Below are positions 7,176-13,818 of a stretch of DNA of 19,158 nt, one piece after another. The notes under the pieces are model-generated. The model was not told where the DNA came from and did no database searches. It saw only the letters and a program-made list of their open reading frames with translations. The position numbers and the translations under genes are program-made. Positions within the stretch are counted from its first letter, which is position 1. The number at the start of each line of letters is the position of its first letter. This stretch comes from AP-16 sp036395835. GTDB taxonomy: Bacteria; Pseudomonadota; Alphaproteobacteria; Rhizobiales; Xanthobacteraceae. The stretch lies in NCBI GenBank assembly GCA_036395835.1, contig DASWCW010000143.1, positions 1-19,158 of the forward strand, given 5' to 3'.

Positions 7176-7203
7176 TTGACAATCCTCGATCGGTCGCTAG
7201 CTT
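7176..7203 (+). promoter_or_regulatory. rpmG promoter
   Basis: A perfect TTGACA (7176-7181) is followed after 16 nt by TAGCTT (7198-7203), about 57 bp before the rpmG ATG. TTGACA with a CTAGCTT-like -10 is a form I recall from strong housekeeping promoters of rhizobia, and it suits a ribosomal protein gene. Confidence 0.55.
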
Positions 7204-7260
7204 CCGGGCGAACGCGCGGCCGGCGCGCCTGCGCCCCGATTTCCTTGTGAGGACTGCGAT

Positions 7261-7428
7261 ATGGCCAAGGCGACCACGATCAAGGTGAAGCTGGTATCGA
7301 CCGCGGATACCGGCTTCTATTATGTGACCAAGAAGAATTCGCGCACGATGACCGACAAGCTGGTGAAGAAGAAATACGACCCGGTCGCCAAGAAGCACGT
7401 CGAATTTCGCGAATCCAAGATCAAGTGA
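7261..7428 (+). CDS. rpmG: 50S ribosomal protein L33
   Basis: The gene encodes 55 residues starting MAKATTIKVKLVSTADTGF and ending ESKIK, a clear bacterial L33 of the large ribosomal subunit. It has no cysteines, so it is the zinc-independent (C-minus) form; the zinc form would carry two CxxC pairs. The strongly basic core (TKKNSR, KLVKKKYDPVAKKH) is the rRNA-binding part. GAGGA sits 7 nt upstream of the ATG. It has its own promoter upstream and a terminator-like hairpin 24 nt after the stop, so it can be expressed alone even though it follows the NUDIX gene on the same strand. Confidence 0.97.
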   Translation: MAKATTIKVKLVSTADTGFYYVTKKNSRTMTDKLVKKKYDPVAKKHVEFRESKIK

Positions 7429-7451
7429 GCGTCGCGATTGCGCTTCGACGA

Positions 7452-7473
7452 GGGCGCCGGTGAGGCGCCCTTT
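7452..7473 (+). terminator. rho-independent-like terminator after rpmG
   Basis: GGGCGCC (7452-7458), a 5-nt loop and GGCGCCC (7464-7470) form a perfect 7-bp GC stem, followed by TTTGCGTT. The T-tract is short but lies directly after the stem, 24 nt beyond the rpmG stop. Confidence 0.7.
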
Positions 7474-7801
7474 GCGTTCGGAGCGCCCCGCAGAGGCGAG
7501 GTATTTCAATCAAAATTATGTGGCCGGCCAGGAGCGGTGTCATGAGGAGGCCACTCACACCGCCCCCGACCGGCCGAACCCCACGGACCCAGGAGATGCG
7601 GCGGACCTGAGCATTCCGTAGGGTTATCAAAAGGATAGGCCAAGCTCTTCACGAATGGGATCGTGCCGGCCCGTCCGAAGCAAAAATAATTCCATCCACC
7701 CGAAAGGCTAACCAACCGGGCATGGAAATCAATGTCAATCCCGCACCCAGTCTGCAGGGATTCGGCATCACCGTAAAGCGTTATGGTTGATCGCCGAGGG
7801 C
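7474..7801. other. non-coding stretch between convergent rpmG and pleD
   Basis: After the rpmG terminator, about 328 bp separate it from the pleD stop. No ORF with the local codon pattern is present; the only long open frame on the minus strand is an out-of-frame extension under pleD. It contains the nested hairpin at 7522-7575 and is visibly less GC-rich around 7600-7790. It could hold a small RNA or long untranslated regions; I see no named RNA family. Confidence 0.5.
7522..7575. repeat. nested inverted repeat in the rpmG-pleD gap
   Basis: An outer pair GGCCGG (7522-7527) and CCGGCC (7570-7575) encloses an inner pair GCGGTGT (7534-7540) and ACACCGC (7557-7563) with a 16-nt loop. The two stems are separated by 6-nt internal loops on both sides, giving one long structured hairpin. 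It belongs to no gene and is not followed by a T-run on either strand. Confidence 0.5.
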
Positions 7802-7816
7802 TCAGGCCGCCTCGGC
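7793..7816 (-). terminator. hairpin overlapping the pleD stop
   Basis: GCCGAGG (7793-7799) and CCTCGGC (7810-7816) form a 7-bp stem with a 10-nt loop that contains the pleD stop codon (7802-7804). No T-tract follows on the minus strand, so it may stabilise the mRNA end rather than terminate by itself. Confidence 0.3.
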
Positions 7817-9175
7817 CGCCACTCGATTGCGGCCGTCGCGTTTGGCGCGAAACAGCGCCTGATCGGCACGCTTGAGGATGGCTCCCGGCCGATCGTCCAC
7901 GCCGGCCAGCGCCGCAATGCCGATCGAAATCGTGACATCGATCGCCATGGCGCCGTTGCGGATTGTGAACGGCGCGGTGGCGATCCGCCGCCGGATGCGT
8001 TCGGCGGCCGCCGCCGCGACCGCCATCTCGGTCTCCGGCATCACGACGACGAACTCCTCCCCGCCATAGCGGCACGCCAGATCGATGCCCCGGATCGATT
8101 TGCGCAGGCGGAGGGCGAATTCCCGCAACACGTCGTCGCCGGCGTCGTGTCCGTAGGTATCGTTGACGGACTTGAAATAATCGATGTCGAGCAGCAGCAA
8201 GGTGAGCGGCTTGCCGCGCGCCATCGCTTGATCGACCGCCGTCGCCAGATGAGTCTCCATGTAGCGGCGATTGTAGACGCCGGTCAGCGCGTCGGTGATC
8301 GCCATCTCGATCGACAATTGCATATTGTCGCGCATCCGGGCGCTGTAGCGCTTCTTGCGGACCTGGGTGCGGACCCGGGCCAGCATTTCGTTGCGGTCGA
8401 TCGGGCGCACCAGGTAATCGTTGATCCCGATCTCCAGGCCCCGCAACAACCTGGCGGCATCCTCCATCTCGGCGATGACCAGGATCGGGATGCTGCGGGT
8501 GCGATCGAGCGAGCGGATCTGGCTGCACAATCGCAAGCCATCGAAATGCTCCAGGCCCAGCGAAACCATGATCAGGTCGTAATCGCCCTCCGCCGCATGG
8601 AACAGCGCCTGTTGCGGATCGGGCTCGACGTCGACGCCGTGTTCCTCGGACAGCGTTGCCGCGAGGCGCTGATAGGAGGCCGGGCGGTCGTCCACGACGA
8701 GAACGCGGCCGCCCCGTCCGGTATCGGCGAGGGCCGCGGCGACCGGATCGCCGATTCCGACCTCCTGCGACGTCGCCGCCCGCATGCGCAGCTCGTCCGT
8801 GACCATCTTGAGGCGCACCAACGAACGCACCCGCGCCACCAGCGCGATGTCGGAGACCGGCTTGGTCAGGAAGTCGTCCGCGCCCGCTTCCAACCCCCGC
8901 ACCCGGTCGGAGGGCTGGTCGAGCGCGGTGATCATGATGACCGGAATATGATGCGTCGCCGGATCGGCTTTGAGGCGGCGGCAAACTTCGAAGCCGTCCA
9001 AATCCGGCATCAGCACGTCGAGCAGGACGATATCGCACAGCCCCCGCTCGCAAATTGCCAACGCCTCCTGCCCGCACATCGCGACCACGACATCGAAATA
9101 TTCCGCGGTGAGTCGCGCCTCCAGCAGCTTGACGTTGGCGAGCACGTCGTCGACGACCAGGATCCGCGCCGTCAT
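7802..9175 (-). CDS. pleD: PleD-type response regulator, diguanylate cyclase
   Basis: PleD makes cyclic di-GMP from two GTP when phosphorylated and helps drive polar development in alphaproteobacteria. The protein has 457 residues. REC1 (about 1-125) has acidic D9 and D10, phosphoacceptor D53, T83 and K105. REC2 (about 155-275) has S205 where the phosphoacceptor would be, so it is an adaptor, as in Caulobacter PleD. The GGDEF domain (about 290-457) has the active-site GGEEF at 371-375 and the product-inhibition I-site RGID at 362-365, five residues before it; activity and feedback inhibition are therefore expected. I chose the ATG at 9175 because it gives the family N-terminus MTARILVVDD. It begins 10 nt after the divK stop with GTGGA upstream, so divK and pleD form an operon in the classic order. 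Confidence 0.95.
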   Translation of the reverse strand: MTARILVVDDVLANVKLLEARLTAEYFDVVVAMCGQEALAICERGLCDIVLLDVLMPDLDGFEVCRRLKADPATHHIPVIMITALDQPSDRVRGLEAGADDFLTKPVSDIALVARVRSLVRLKMVTDELRMRAATSQEVGIGDPVAAALADTGRGGRVLVVDDRPASYQRLAATLSEEHGVDVEPDPQQALFHAAEGDYDLIMVSLGLEHFDGLRLCSQIRSLDRTRSIPILVIAEMEDAARLLRGLEIGINDYLVRPIDRNEMLARVRTQVRKKRYSARMRDNMQLSIEMAITDALTGVYNRRYMETHLATAVDQAMARGKPLTLLLLDIDYFKSVNDTYGHDAGDDVLREFALRLRKSIRGIDLACRYGGEEFVVVMPETEMAVAAAAAERIRRRIATAPFTIRNGAMAIDVTISIGIAALAGVDDRPGAILKRADQALFRAKRDGRNRVAAEAA

Positions 9176-9185
9176 CGAGTTCCAC

Positions 9186-9557
9186 TCATGCCGCGTCGAG
9201 GAACTGACGGACGGTTTCGAGAAATTTGCCGACCGAGATCGGCTTCGACAGATAGGCTTCGCAGCCGCCCTCCCGGATTCGCTCCTCATCGCCCTTCATG
9301 GCGAACGCCGTCACCGCGACGACCGGAATAGCCTTGAGCTCGGGATCGTCTTTCAGCCACTTCGTCACCTCGAGGCCCGAAACTTCCGGCAGCTGGATGT
9401 CCATGAGGATCAGGTCGGGGCGATGCTTGCGGGCCAATTCGAGCGCCTCGATACCGTTGCGGGTGCCGAGCGTCTCGTAGCCGTGCGCTTCCAACAGATC
9501 GTGAAAGAGCTTCATGTTGAGCTCATTGTCCTCCACGATCAGGACGGTCTTGGCCAT
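9186..9557 (-). CDS. divK: single-domain response regulator DivK
   Basis: DivK is a stand-alone receiver that, in Caulobacter and rhizobia, is phosphorylated and dephosphorylated by PleC/DivJ-type kinases and acts through DivL-CckA to lower CtrA activity. The protein has 123 residues and only one REC domain: acidic E9 and D10 (LIVEDNELN), phosphoacceptor D53 (LILMDIQLP), T83 and K105 (YLSKPI). Length and motifs match DivK along its whole sequence. The start at 9557 gives MAKTVLIVED and is preceded by AAGGAA 7 nt upstream. It is the first gene of the divK-pleD pair and diverges from the DUF3572 gene across 226 bp. Confidence 0.95.
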   Translation of the reverse strand: MAKTVLIVEDNELNMKLFHDLLEAHGYETLGTRNGIEALELARKHRPDLILMDIQLPEVSGLEVTKWLKDDPELKAIPVVAVTAFAMKGDEERIREGGCEAYLSKPISVGKFLETVRQFLDAA

Positions 9558-9783
9558 CCGGTTTCCTTGCGGGCGACTGGCAATGGCATCTCGCCGCCTT
9601 TCATGAGAGACATGTCGGCGGGAAGCGCCATCCCGCTTCCGGTTGCGCGCTTTCCCGGGAACTCGACATGATTCTGGGAGAGAACGCCAGCCGCCGGGTC
9701 CGAGCCCCGATGACGCGCTGTGCGGCATTGGACACGGCGTGCAGAATAGCCGCGATTTCTTACGGAAACGCAAACGGATTGCC
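9558..9783. promoter_or_regulatory. divergent control region between divK and the DUF3572 gene
   Basis: This 226-bp gap must hold promoters in both directions. I find no convincing -35/-10 pair and no TTAA-N7-TTAA CtrA box. One GANTC (GATTC, 9670-9674), the target of the cell-cycle methylase CcrM, lies about 113 bp from the divK start. Its role is inference. Confidence 0.35.
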
Positions 9784-10083
9784 ATGAACAAGCGCGATTC
9801 GGTCGATCCGGGGGCGGCGGAATCGCTGGCCACTCAGGCACTTACCTATCTCGCCGCGGAGCCCGAAAGGCTCGGCCGGTTTCTCGCGCTCACCGGCCTC
9901 GGCCCGGAGCAGATGCGGCTCGCTGCCACGCAGCCGGGCTTCCTCGCGGGCGTGCTCGAATACCTGGGCTCCGACGAATCCCTGCTGCTCGGCTTCGCCG
10001 ATCACGTGGGCATCGACCCGGCGCAGGTTGGCCGCGCCCAGGCGATCCTGTCGGGCCAGCGATGGGAGCGGGAAATTCCCTGA
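9784..10083 (+). CDS. DUF3572 family protein
   Basis: The gene encodes 99 residues, mainly alpha-helical and acidic, with no signal peptide or membrane segment. It fits the small alphaproteobacterial DUF3572 family, recognised from AESLATQALTYLAAEPERLG, FLALTGLGPEQMR and FLAGVLEYL with a C-terminal VGIDP segment. No biochemical function is known to me. Its position between divK (divergent) and dinB (same strand, 64 bp downstream) is, as I recall, conserved in Rhizobiales, and it may be co-transcribed with dinB. The ATG at 9784 gives the family-length product; an earlier in-frame ATG at 9643 would add a 47-residue leader that looks non-coding. No strong Shine-Dalgarno is visible. Confidence 0.85.
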   Translation: MNKRDSVDPGAAESLATQALTYLAAEPERLGRFLALTGLGPEQMRLAATQPGFLAGVLEYLGSDESLLLGFADHVGIDPAQVGRAQAILSGQRWEREIP

Positions 10084-10147
10084 GCCCTCCCTCCCCTGCC
10101 CGGCCGGCGCTATGATCGCCGCGCGAGCGCAGGGGGATTCGCCGCGC

Positions 10148-11416
10148 ATGTCCGGCTTCTGCCGCGATTGTCTCGAGGACGCGCCCCACGGCGTGCGGCG
10201 CTGTCGCGAGTGCGGCTCGCCGCGCCTGCTCCGCCACGCGGAGCTCGCGACGCTGTCGATCGCCCACGTCGACTGCGACGCGTTTTACGCCACGATCGAG
10301 AAACGCGACGAGCCGAGCGTGCGCGACAAACCGGTGATCGTCGGCGGCGGCAAGCGGGGCGTGGTCGCCGCCGCCTGCTACGTGGCGCGAACGTTCGGCG
10401 TGCGATCGGCCATGCCGATGTTCCAGGCGCGGCGGTTGTGCCCCGCCGCCGTGGTCATTCCCCCGAACATGGAAAAATACGTCCGCGTCGGCCGCGAGGT
10501 TCGCCGCATGATGCTGGAGCTCACGCCGCTCATGGAACCGTTGTCGATCGACGAGGCGTTCATGGACCTCGCCGGCACCGCTCGCTTGCACGGGCTTGCT
10601 CCGGCGAAAGCGCTGGCGCGCTTCGCCACGCGGGTCGAAGCCGGGGTCGGCATCACCGTGTCGATCGGCCTTTCCGCCAACAAGTTTCTCGCGAAAATCG
10701 CCTCGGACCTCGACAAGCCCCGCGGCTTCGCCGTGCTGGGGCGCGAGGAGGCCCGGGCGTTTCTCGGCCCCAAGCCGGTGAGCTTCATCTGGGGCGTCGG
10801 CAAGACCATGCAGGGGCGGCTCGCGCGCGACGGGTTCCATTGCATCGCGGACCTTGCCGCGTGCGAGGAACGCGATCTCATGCGCCGCTACGGCGCCGAG
10901 GGGCTGCGGCTCGCAAGGCTGGCGCGCGGCATCGATCCCCGGCCGGTCGAACCGGAGCGCGAGGCCAAGAGCGTGTCGGCCGAAACCACGTTCGACCGGG
11001 ATATCGCCGCTTCGCGCACGATGGAGCGGCGGCTGTGGATCCTGTGCGAGAAAGTTTCCGCCCGGCTCAAGACCGCCAATCTCGCGGGATCCACGGTCAC
11101 GCTGAAGCTCAAGAGCGCGGATTTCAGGCTGCGGACCCGCGCGCGGACGCTGGGCGATCCCACGCAGCTCGCCGCCAGAATATTTGCGGCCAGTCGCGAT
11201 CTCCTGCTTCGCGAAATCGACGGAACCCGATTTCGCCTGATCGGCGTTGGCATCTCCGAGCTCGTGGCCGCGGAAAAAGCCGACCCCGTCGATCTCCTCG
11301 ATCCCAAAGCCTCGCGCGCCGCCGCCGCCGAGCACGCACTCGACCGGCTGCGGCAAAGATTCGGAGGCTCGGCGGTCGTCAGGGGGATCGCATTCGACCG
11401 GGACGAGGAGGCGTGA
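10148..11416 (+). CDS. dinB: DNA polymerase IV (Y-family) with an N-terminal Cys4 extension
   Basis: Pol IV is an error-prone, proofreading-free polymerase used for translesion synthesis. The protein has 422 residues. Catalytic metal ligands are D42 (AHVDCDAFYA) and D135-E136 (LSIDEAFMD); Y47 is in the steric-gate position. The fingers and palm motifs VAAACYVARTFGVRSAMP and VSIGLSANKFLAKIASD, the helix-hairpin-helix segment (FIWGVGKTMQGRL) and the little-finger domain are all present. Residues 1-32 form an extension absent from E. coli DinB, with C5-x2-C8 and C19-x2-C22, likely a small zinc ribbon; I recall a similar extension in other rhizobial DinB proteins. No canonical C-terminal clamp-binding QLxLF is visible. 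I chose the ATG at 10148 because it starts just before the Cys4 unit with AGGGGGA about 9 nt upstream; a longer frame from 10028 would overlap the DUF3572 gene. Confidence 0.93.
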   Translation: MSGFCRDCLEDAPHGVRRCRECGSPRLLRHAELATLSIAHVDCDAFYATIEKRDEPSVRDKPVIVGGGKRGVVAAACYVARTFGVRSAMPMFQARRLCPAAVVIPPNMEKYVRVGREVRRMMLELTPLMEPLSIDEAFMDLAGTARLHGLAPAKALARFATRVEAGVGITVSIGLSANKFLAKIASDLDKPRGFAVLGREEARAFLGPKPVSFIWGVGKTMQGRLARDGFHCIADLAACEERDLMRRYGAEGLRLARLARGIDPRPVEPEREAKSVSAETTFDRDIAASRTMERRLWILCEKVSARLKTANLAGSTVTLKLKSADFRLRTRARTLGDPTQLAARIFAASRDLLLREIDGTRFRLIGVGISELVAAEKADPVDLLDPKASRAAAAEHALDRLRQRFGGSAVVRGIAFDRDEEA

Positions 11417-11422
11417 TCCCTC

Positions 11423-11447
11423 GTGCCGGTGCCGCGCCTACCGGCAC
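11423..11447. terminator. hairpin shared by convergent dinB and eipB ends
   Basis: GTGCCGG (11423-11429) and CCGGCAC (11441-11447) form a perfect 7-bp stem with an 11-nt loop, 7 nt after the dinB stop. The eipB stop (11438-11440) lies in the loop. GGTTTGG follows on the plus strand. A bidirectional terminator is plausible, but T-tracts are short. Confidence 0.4.
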
Positions 11448-12295
11448 GGTTTGGTATCTCTGAGCTCGAGCGAGGTCATATCGCCGCTCACCGCGAAATC
11501 TCCATAGTCGAGGACGAGCGCCCGCGAGATGCCGTTGTCGTAAAGCTCGAAGCTGATGGAATAGACCGGGGTCTGCTCGGCGGTCTGGTCGGTTTTCTCG
11601 AAATAGCTGATTGTCACCGGCCAGCGATCGAGATCGGCAAGAACCGGCAGACTCGCAGCCGCGTCGGCCGGCTTGCGTTCGTTGGGCGGGATCTTCCGGC
11701 CGATGACCGTGAGCGATTGATATACCTTTTGCCCGTTGTCCGAACCGTCGTAGACATTGACTTGCAGCAACGATTTGCCGGCATGCGCGGCCGCGAGAAT
11801 GTCGCGCATGTGCTCGGTGGGAAACGCCGCCGCCCCGGCGCTGAATTGCTTCTGCTCGGGCTTCGTGAGCTTGACGGCGACGCCTTCGGTCTGGCGTTCC
11901 GCATTGCCGTCGACGTTCTCCACCAGGCGGTCATCCAGGAAGTTCTGAGAAGTGAAACGGAAGCTTTTGGCCTCGGCATCCTCCCAGCTCGTCGCCCGCA
12001 GATCGCTCAATGCCGTTTTGCCCTCGCCGCTGTCGAGCGAGGTGACCTGGCGAAATTGCAGCCCGTAGCCTTCGCAAGCACTGGAAAAATCGTACACGAT
12101 GCGTCCTCGCACCGCTTCCAGCGAGCGTTTGCCACGGGAATTCGCCAGCTTGAGATCGTAGATCGCGAGATGCGACGCGAGCGCGATGCCGCCCGCCTGC
12201 GGTTCCGCCGCCGCGGGCCCGAAACCGGCCGCCGCAGCGAGCAAGCCGGCGACGAGAATGGCGGAGGCGAAGCGAAAACGCCCGGTCGCTGTCAT
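11438..12295 (-). CDS. eipB: EipB-family (DUF1849) periplasmic envelope-integrity protein
   Basis: EipB of Brucella is a periplasmic beta-spiral protein needed for envelope integrity and stress resistance. This protein has 285 residues. Residues 1-30 are a Sec signal peptide (basic start, hydrophobic AILVAGLLAAAAG, cleavage near AAA-EP). The mature part shows family features: LAIYDLKLANSRG, RIVYDFSSACEGYGLQFRQ and a C-terminal LELRDTKPCR. C74 and C284 are placed like the conserved disulfide pair of the family. The start at 12295 is supported by the signal peptide and by AGGGAG 10 nt upstream; a GTG directly before it could also serve. A good promoter lies at 12326-12354. The gene is convergent with dinB and divergent from the RidA gene, so it is probably monocistronic. 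Confidence 0.87.
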   Translation of the reverse strand: MTATGRFRFASAILVAGLLAAAAGFGPAAAEPQAGGIALASHLAIYDLKLANSRGKRSLEAVRGRIVYDFSSACEGYGLQFRQVTSLDSGEGKTALSDLRATSWEDAEAKSFRFTSQNFLDDRLVENVDGNAERQTEGVAVKLTKPEQKQFSAGAAAFPTEHMRDILAAAHAGKSLLQVNVYDGSDNGQKVYQSLTVIGRKIPPNERKPADAAASLPVLADLDRWPVTISYFEKTDQTAEQTPVYSISFELYDNGISRALVLDYGDFAVSGDMTSLELRDTKPCR

Positions 12296-12325
12296 CACAT
12301 GCGGTCTCCCTTTGCCCCGGCGCGG

Positions 12326-12354
12326 AACATAGGCAGCTTGCTCCAGGACCGCAA
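12326..12354 (-). promoter_or_regulatory. eipB promoter
   Basis: On the minus strand TTGCGG (12349-12354) is followed after 17 nt by TATGTT (12326-12331), about 30 bp before the eipB ATG. Spacing is ideal, and each box matches the sigma-70 consensus at three to four positions. Confidence 0.45.
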
Positions 12355-12467
12355 CCGAACCTCGCGGGCGCCGCTTGCACCCGAGCGTTCGATCGGCGCA
12401 AAGTACGCCATTCACCCGCGGGGGCGGGCCGCCGGGAATGCTCGCGCGGGGAATCGAGGAGGATGTC

Positions 12468-12935
12468 ATGGCCGGAACCGCGGAGAAGAAGCTTGCCGAA
12501 TTGGGAATTGCCCTGCCCCAACCCAAAGCCCCGGTGGCCAACTACGTTCCCTTCGTCCGCACCGGAAATTTCATGCTCGTGTCCGGGCAGATCTGCTTCG
12601 GCGCCGACGGCAAGCTGGTCGCCAAGGGCAGACTGGGCGCCGAGGTATCCGTCGAAGACGGCCAACGGGCGGCCCGCGCCTGTGCCATCAACCTCTTGGC
12701 CCAGATCAAGGCCGGCCTCGGCGATCTCGACAAGATCATCCGGGTGGTCCGGCTCGGCGGCTTCATCAATTCGGCGCCAGGCTTTGCCGATGGTCCCCAG
12801 GTGATGAATGGTGCATCCGATCTGATGGTTGCGGTGTTCGGCGACAAGGGCCGGCACGCTCGCACGACGGTCGGGGTATCGGCGCTGCCTTTGGATGCGG
12901 CCATCGAGGTGGAAGGCTCGTTCGAGGTCGATTAG
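12468..12935 (+). CDS. RidA/YjgF-family protein
   Basis: RidA proteins are trimeric enzymes; the archetype hydrolyses reactive enamines and imines made by PLP-dependent dehydratases. This protein has 155 residues, longer than the ~128 of RidA itself, and fits the YjgF subgroup with an N-terminal helix (EKKLAELGIALPQPKAP). Seen here: SGQICFGADGKLVAKGRLG, the helix AARACAINLLAQIKAGLGDLDKI, and the closing HARTTVGVSALPLDAAIEVEG with R132 in the place of the catalytic arginine. The substrate is unknown, and several subgroups lack deaminase activity. The ATG at 12468 has a strong AGGAGG 6 nt upstream. The glycerophosphodiesterase gene begins 24 nt after its stop, so the two are probably an operon. 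Confidence 0.87.
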   Translation: MAGTAEKKLAELGIALPQPKAPVANYVPFVRTGNFMLVSGQICFGADGKLVAKGRLGAEVSVEDGQRAARACAINLLAQIKAGLGDLDKIIRVVRLGGFINSAPGFADGPQVMNGASDLMVAVFGDKGRHARTTVGVSALPLDAAIEVEGSFEVD

Positions 12936-12959
12936 GCGATTCGTGCCGGTGTTGAGGGC

Positions 12960-13700
12960 ATGGCTGGTCTGGACTGGCTGATCGCTCGACCGATCGCGCA
13001 TCGCGGATTGCACGATGCGTCCGCAGGCATCGTCGAGAACACGCCATCCGCCGTCCGGGCTGCCGTCGCCGCCGGATATGCCGTCGAGGTCGACTTGCAG
13101 GTCACGGCGGATGGCGACGCCGTCGTGCATCATGACGAGATTCTCGGTCGAGTGACCGATGGCCGGGGCCGCGTCGACACACTCACGGCGGCGGAGCTCA
13201 AGCGGGTCGCGTTTCGAGCGACGGCGGATCGGATGCTGACGATCGGCGATCTCTGCGACTTGGTCGCGGGCCGCATCACGCTCGTGCTGGAGCTCAAGAG
13301 TAGTTTCGACCGCGACGTCCGTCTGGTCTCCCGTATTTGCCAAGTGCTCGCAACCTACCCGGGCCGGGCGGCGGCGATGTCGTTCGATCCCCGGCAGATC
13401 GAGGCGGTGCGCGCGCTTGCGCCGCTTCTGGCGCGCGGAATGGTCGCGGAGGGACGCCACCGAGGTTCGAGACGCTCCGATGCCAGCGCAAGACACGGGC
13501 TCGCCTATCTGCGCCGCTTCGCCGCCGCCGGCCCGCAGTTCATCGCCTATGCGGTGAACGATCTGCCCGCCGTGGCTCCGCTGCTGCTCAGGCGCGTGTT
13601 GCGGCTTCCGCTGTTGGCTTGGACGGTGCGCAGCGCACAGGAACGCCAGCTTGCGCAGCGCTGGGCCGATCAGATGATCTTCGAGGGGTTTCGACCTTGA
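12960..13700 (+). CDS. glycerophosphodiester phosphodiesterase
   Basis: The enzyme hydrolyses deacylated phospholipid diesters to glycerol 3-phosphate and an alcohol. The protein has 246 residues and no signal peptide, so it is cytoplasmic (UgpQ-like). The GDPD core is clear: IAHRG (H14, R15), ENTPSA (E26, N27), the metal pair E43-x-D45 in AVEVDLQVTADGD, catalytic H57 in VVHHDE, and LVLELKSS at 109-116. The C-terminal LLAWTVRSAQE is the usual W-T-V segment of the barrel. The ATG at 12960 follows GAGGG by only 2 nt, so initiation may rely on coupling to the RidA gene. Gene order alone does not reveal a special substrate. Confidence 0.9.
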   Translation: MAGLDWLIARPIAHRGLHDASAGIVENTPSAVRAAVAAGYAVEVDLQVTADGDAVVHHDEILGRVTDGRGRVDTLTAAELKRVAFRATADRMLTIGDLCDLVAGRITLVLELKSSFDRDVRLVSRICQVLATYPGRAAAMSFDPRQIEAVRALAPLLARGMVAEGRHRGSRRSDASARHGLAYLRRFAAAGPQFIAYAVNDLPAVAPLLLRRVLRLPLLAWTVRSAQERQLAQRWADQMIFEGFRP

Positions 13701-13818
13701 GACCGAATACGGCGGCGAAACGCCACCTGGACCGCCGGCCAACGGTTGGATGGTACTTGCGATGGCACCACTATTCCATCGCCAAACGGGCGCTGGCGAC
13801 GCCAGCTGGAAGGCAACG

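Noticed and set aside
8555..8570. Missing phosphoacceptor aspartate in PleD REC2 as a sign of decay
   Set aside because: A degenerate second receiver acting as a dimerisation adaptor is normal for PleD.
7787..9331. A 514-codon plus-strand frame opposite pleD
   Set aside because: Antisense shadow; pleD has complete REC and GGDEF motifs on the other strand.
9890..11356. A 488-codon minus-strand frame opposite dinB
   Set aside because: Antisense shadow over an intact polymerase gene.
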